Positions 61,350 to 64,000 of a stretch of DNA of 64,000 nucleotides are shown piece by piece. The position numbers and the translations under genes were made by a program. The stretch is from Dethiosulfovibrio salsuginis. GTDB lineage: Bacteria; Synergistota; Synergistia; Synergistales; Dethiosulfovibrionaceae. The DNA lies in contig NZ_FXBB01000011.1 in assembly GCF_900177735.1 (NCBI RefSeq), positions 1 to 64,000 of the forward strand, given 5' to 3'. The notes under the pieces are model-generated. The model had not been told where the DNA came from, made no database searches, and saw only the letters and a program-made list of their open reading frames with translations. Position 1 is the stretch's first letter. Every line of letters starts with the position of its first letter.

Positions 61350-61832
61350 ATCCTACGCCTCTTTTCAATTTTTTTAGTTGATCTTGATCTGACCCCATTA
61401 TAGCCGGTGTTTTCGTGGAGGCAACCCCACTTGTGAAAAGAGTGACAAGTAAAAAAAAACGGTCTCTAACTACATTATGGGGACCTCTAAAAACTCACTT
61501 TCCAGTCCCCTCGGAGAGACCGTTCCGCCTGCGCCCTGTTTCGCCCAATCGTATACTCGACCTGCCTGTTTCGTACGAACCGCCTCGGAGGGCACGTCCT
61601 GTCGCCCCATTCGACTACACGACGGCATGTCGAGTATACGGGCTCAAATGGGCTCCGTCGGAACGATCTCTCCGAGGGGCAGAGTTTTTAGAGGTGCCCA
61701 TTATCTAAGATCTATAAAGATCAGCGGCTATATACACTATAATATAACCCTAGACACGGTTTTTTTCCTCTTCATGATATACTGACCTAAAGACGGGAGT
61801 TGTTGCCGCCGAGGCCGTTGGAGGTGTACGTT
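61350..61832. other. Intergenic region with repeat copy G and a promoter
   Basis: It contains the upstream part of the Sel1-repeat gene, repeat copy G (61483-61695) and an extended -10-like TGATATACT at 61775-61783 in front of the histidine kinase gene. No other gene or site is supported. Confidence 0.55.
61483..61695 (+). repeat. Palindromic intergenic repeat, copy G (internally deleted)
   Basis: 213 bp from CCTCTAAAAACTC to GTTTTTAGAGGT. The central pair of hairpins is reduced to GGGCACGTCCTGTCGCCCC: the left half of the first hairpin is joined to the right half of the second, as if about 28 bp between two ACGTCCTGT copies was lost. Confidence 0.92.
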
Positions 61833-64000
61833 ATGGTCAGTAAGCTGGAGAAGCTTATCAAAGAAAGTCCCCTTTTGGGCTTCGCCCATCACAGGATATT
61901 AGTCGATGGTGACGGCAAGCCCTTCGATTATGTTTTTCTGGAGGTGAACTCCACCTTTGAGCGTCTGACGGGCCTGAAAAGGGACGATATCCTGAACAAA
62001 ACGGTCAGACAGTGTCTGCCTGGATTTGAGCGTTCCGATTTCGACTGGATCGCCGCCTACGGAGAGGTCGCACTGACAGGCAAGGAGAGGGAGTTCGAGA
62101 GTTATTCTGAGCTTTTAGAAAAATGGTTTAGAGTCTACGCCCACTCCACCGAAAAGTTCTTCTTCACCACCCTTTTTCTCGATATAACCGACCACAAGAG
62201 GCAGACCGAGGAACTGGAGGGTTTTTTCTCCGTCAACTTAGATCTCCTCTGTATCGCCGACGTAGAGGGAAACTTCGTTAAGACCAACCACGCATGGTCG
62301 GAGATTCTGGGCTACTCCCCTGAGGAGCTGGACGGCAGGAAGTTTCTGGAATTCGTTCATCCCGATGACCTTGAGCCCACTCTTAAGGCCATGGAAAGCC
62401 TGTCCCAGGGGGATAAAGTATTGAACTTCGTCAATCGCTATAGATGTCGAGATGGATCCTACCGCTTTATAGAATGGAGGTCTCACCCCAAGGGCAGGCT
62501 TATCTACGCCGCAGCAAGGGATATCACAGACAGAAAAAAGTCGGAGGAAAGGCTTACCGAGTACAGGGAAAGGCTATCCAAGGCCCAGATATTCGCCAGG
62601 GCTGGAACCTGGGAGTTCGACGTAAACACCTCAAGGCTGTTCTGGTCTCCCGAATGTGAGGCCCTTTTCGGAGTCCAGGAGGGCACCTTTGAGGGGACCT
62701 TCGAGGGGTTTATGAGACGGATCCACCCCGATGACAAAGATATGGTCCTAAAGACCACAGAGCCTATGGTGACATTAAAAAAGGGATTTTCGCTGGATTA
62801 CAGCCACAGGATTATCACCGATAGAGGAGAGGTCCGCTGGGTCAAAGAGTTCGCCGGTGTGGTCCGAGACGAAGGAGGAAAAACGGAAAAAGTCGTCGGA
62901 TTCGTCATGGATATAACCGAGCAAAAACAGGCGGAAAAGAGCCTTTCTGAGAGCAAAAAACAGCTCGATATGTTCTTCTCCCAGTCTCTGAGCGGCTTTT
63001 TCTTCATGATGCTCGACGAGCCTATAGTATGGAACGATCAAAGCGACAAGGATAGGTTGTTGGACTACGTTATGGGCCATCAGAGGATTGTAAAGGTAAA
63101 CCAGGCAATGCTAGATCAGTACGGCGCAAAAGAGGAGGACTTTATAGGTCTTACCCCTAACGAGCTCTTTTCCCACGATGTAGATTACGGACGGACACTG
63201 TGGCGTGGGCTGTTCGATAAGGGACGATGGCACGTCGAGACCAGGGAAAAGCGAATGGACGGCACCGATGTGCTGTTCGACGGAGATTATATCTGTACCT
63301 ACGACGACGAGGGCCGTATCACCGGCCACTTTGGGGTCCAGACCGACGTCACAGAAAGGAAGGCCGGAGAGGAAGCCCTTGCCAGGGCCCTTGAGGAACG
63401 GAGAATTCTCCTCGATAACGTTCAAATTCAGCTTTGGTATCTCATAGACGACCATACCTACGGAGCGGTTAACAAGGCCCATGGGGATTTTCTCGGCGTA
63501 GACCCCGAGGACCTGGCCTTCAAGGATATGTACGATATTTTTCCGCCGGAGGTCGTGGAGGAGTGCCGAAAGTCAAATATAGAGGTCTTTATCAGCGGCA
63601 GGCCTATGCAGACCGAGGAATGGGTGCCCGACTCGTCGGGAGAGCCGAGGCTTTTGTCCATACTGAAGACCCCGAAGCTGTCTCCCGAAGGGAATGTCGA
63701 GTACGTCGTCTCCTCAGCCTACGACATAACCGACCAAAAACAGGCGGAGGAGGCCCTGAGGATCGCAAAAACGAAGGCCGAGGCCGCCAGCGTGGCTAAA
63801 AGCGAGTTCCTCGCCAACATGAGCCACGAGATACGCACCCCTATGAACAGCGTACTTGGCATGACCGAACTACTGCTGGATACCCCTTTAGAGGACGAGC
63901 AGCGTCGATTTATACAGATCCTCCGGTCCAGCGCCAATTCACTGTTAGAGCTCATAAACGATATTTTGGACTTCTCCAAGGTGGAGGCGGGCAAGTTAGA
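61833..64000 (+). CDS. Multi-PAS sensor histidine kinase (partial, cut at window end)
   Basis: At least 722 residues, open to the window edge. There is no membrane span near the start ([22 protein letters not shown]). About five PAS/PAC units follow in tandem, with PAC endings such as [45 protein letters not shown] and [12 protein letters not shown], then HisKA with phospho-His in [23 protein letters not shown]. An ATPase and perhaps receiver domains should lie beyond the edge. The start is ATG 61833 with GGAGGTG 6 bases upstream. It is a soluble sensor of unknown signal. Confidence 0.9.
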   Translation, partial: MVSKLEKLIKESPLLGFAHHRILVDGDGKPFDYVFLEVNSTFERLTGLKRDDILNKTVRQCLPGFERSDFDWIAAYGEVALTGKEREFESYSELLEKWFRVYAHSTEKFFFTTLFLDITDHKRQTEELEGFFSVNLDLLCIADVEGNFVKTNHAWSEILGYSPEELDGRKFLEFVHPDDLEPTLKAMESLSQGDKVLNFVNRYRCRDGSYRFIEWRSHPKGRLIYAAARDITDRKKSEERLTEYRERLSKAQIFARAGTWEFDVNTSRLFWSPECEALFGVQEGTFEGTFEGFMRRIHPDDKDMVLKTTEPMVTLKKGFSLDYSHRIITDRGEVRWVKEFAGVVRDEGGKTEKVVGFVMDITEQKQAEKSLSESKKQLDMFFSQSLSGFFFMMLDEPIVWNDQSDKDRLLDYVMGHQRIVKVNQAMLDQYGAKEEDFIGLTPNELFSHDVDYGRTLWRGLFDKGRWHVETREKRMDGTDVLFDGDYICTYDDEGRITGHFGVQTDVTERKAGEEALARALEERRILLDNVQIQLWYLIDDHTYGAVNKAHGDFLGVDPEDLAFKDMYDIFPPEVVEECRKSNIEVFISGRPMQTEEWVPDSSGEPRLLSILKTPKLSPEGNVEYVVSSAYDITDQKQAEEALRIAKTKAEAASVAKSEFLANMSHEIRTPMNSVLGMTELLLDTPLEDEQRRFIQILRSSANSLLELINDILDFSKVEAGKL

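Noticed and set aside
4048-61695. CRISPR array or insertion sequence as an explanation for the dispersed repeats
   Set aside because: Copies are kilobases apart with no regular spacers, no cas genes and no transposase gene in any copy.
1-64000. tRNA and rRNA genes
   Set aside because: I looked for cloverleaf-like and rRNA-like stretches in the gene-free gaps and saw none, although a dedicated covariance search was not possible.

Overview
The window reads as part of the chromosome of a strictly anaerobic, amino-acid- and organic-acid-using diderm bacterium. Gene content (hybrid cluster protein, A-type flavoprotein, iron-sulfur L-serine dehydratase, radical SAM enzyme, isoaspartyl dipeptidase, TRAP transporter, selenoprotein, UPF0182 protein) and codon use rich in AGG/AGA and ATA fit the phylum Synergistota, perhaps a Dethiosulfovibrio-like organism. 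That placement is inference. The window contains the replication origin region: dnaA, dnaN, recF, mnmG and dciA, two DnaA-box clusters and two perfect parS sites.

Layout. 0.1-8.8 kb: a putative sulfur/selenium-linked cluster. It holds two TVP38-type (VTT) membrane proteins at its ends, a rhodanese whose catalytic cysteine codon is an in-frame TGA (read here as selenocysteine, with a SECIS-like hairpin behind it), an HdrD/GlpC-like iron-sulfur protein, a BioB-like radical SAM enzyme, a NitT/TauT-type ABC importer, and a fusion of two transferase domains of the kind known as rSAM/selenodomain-associated. 8.8-11.4 kb: iadA and nhaC. 11.5-18.2 kb: a GntR regulator and a TRAP transporter operon that continues into a CoA-transferase, an HMG-CoA-lyase-like enzyme and an isocitrate-lyase-family enzyme, which looks like a complete uptake-and-cleavage pathway for a branched organic acid. 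18.6-27.1 kb: hcp with a divergent Crp/Fnr regulator and an FNR-type box between them, then a hybrid histidine kinase, three related solute-binding proteins (one frameshifted) and a formamidase-family enzyme. 27.1-34.7 kb: a small exported protein, a MalT-like LuxR regulator, fumC, nikR, ridA and a SnoaL-PAS-PAS-GGDEF protein. 34.8-41.2 kb: an operon of an LmeA-like protein, an MFS exporter, sdaAB/sdaAA and a UPF0182 protein. 41.3-49 kb: NapH-like ferredoxin membrane protein, A-type flavoprotein, chemoreceptor, lytic transglycosylase, and the yhdT/panF pair. 49-56.8 kb: origin region. 56.8-64 kb: cysteine-desulfurase-family protein, trkA-trkH, Sel1-repeat protein and a multi-PAS histidine kinase cut by the window edge.

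A second theme is a family of nested palindromic intergenic repeats (about 240 bp full length, no transposase), with copies near 4.1, 18.4, 27.8, 32.8, 42.7, 49.7 and 61.5 kb. Four copies are shorter, and in each the missing piece lies between short repeated sequences inside the palindrome, as expected from replication slippage.

No tRNA, rRNA, CRISPR array or transposase gene was recognised. All functions are read from sequence motifs; no database search was run.
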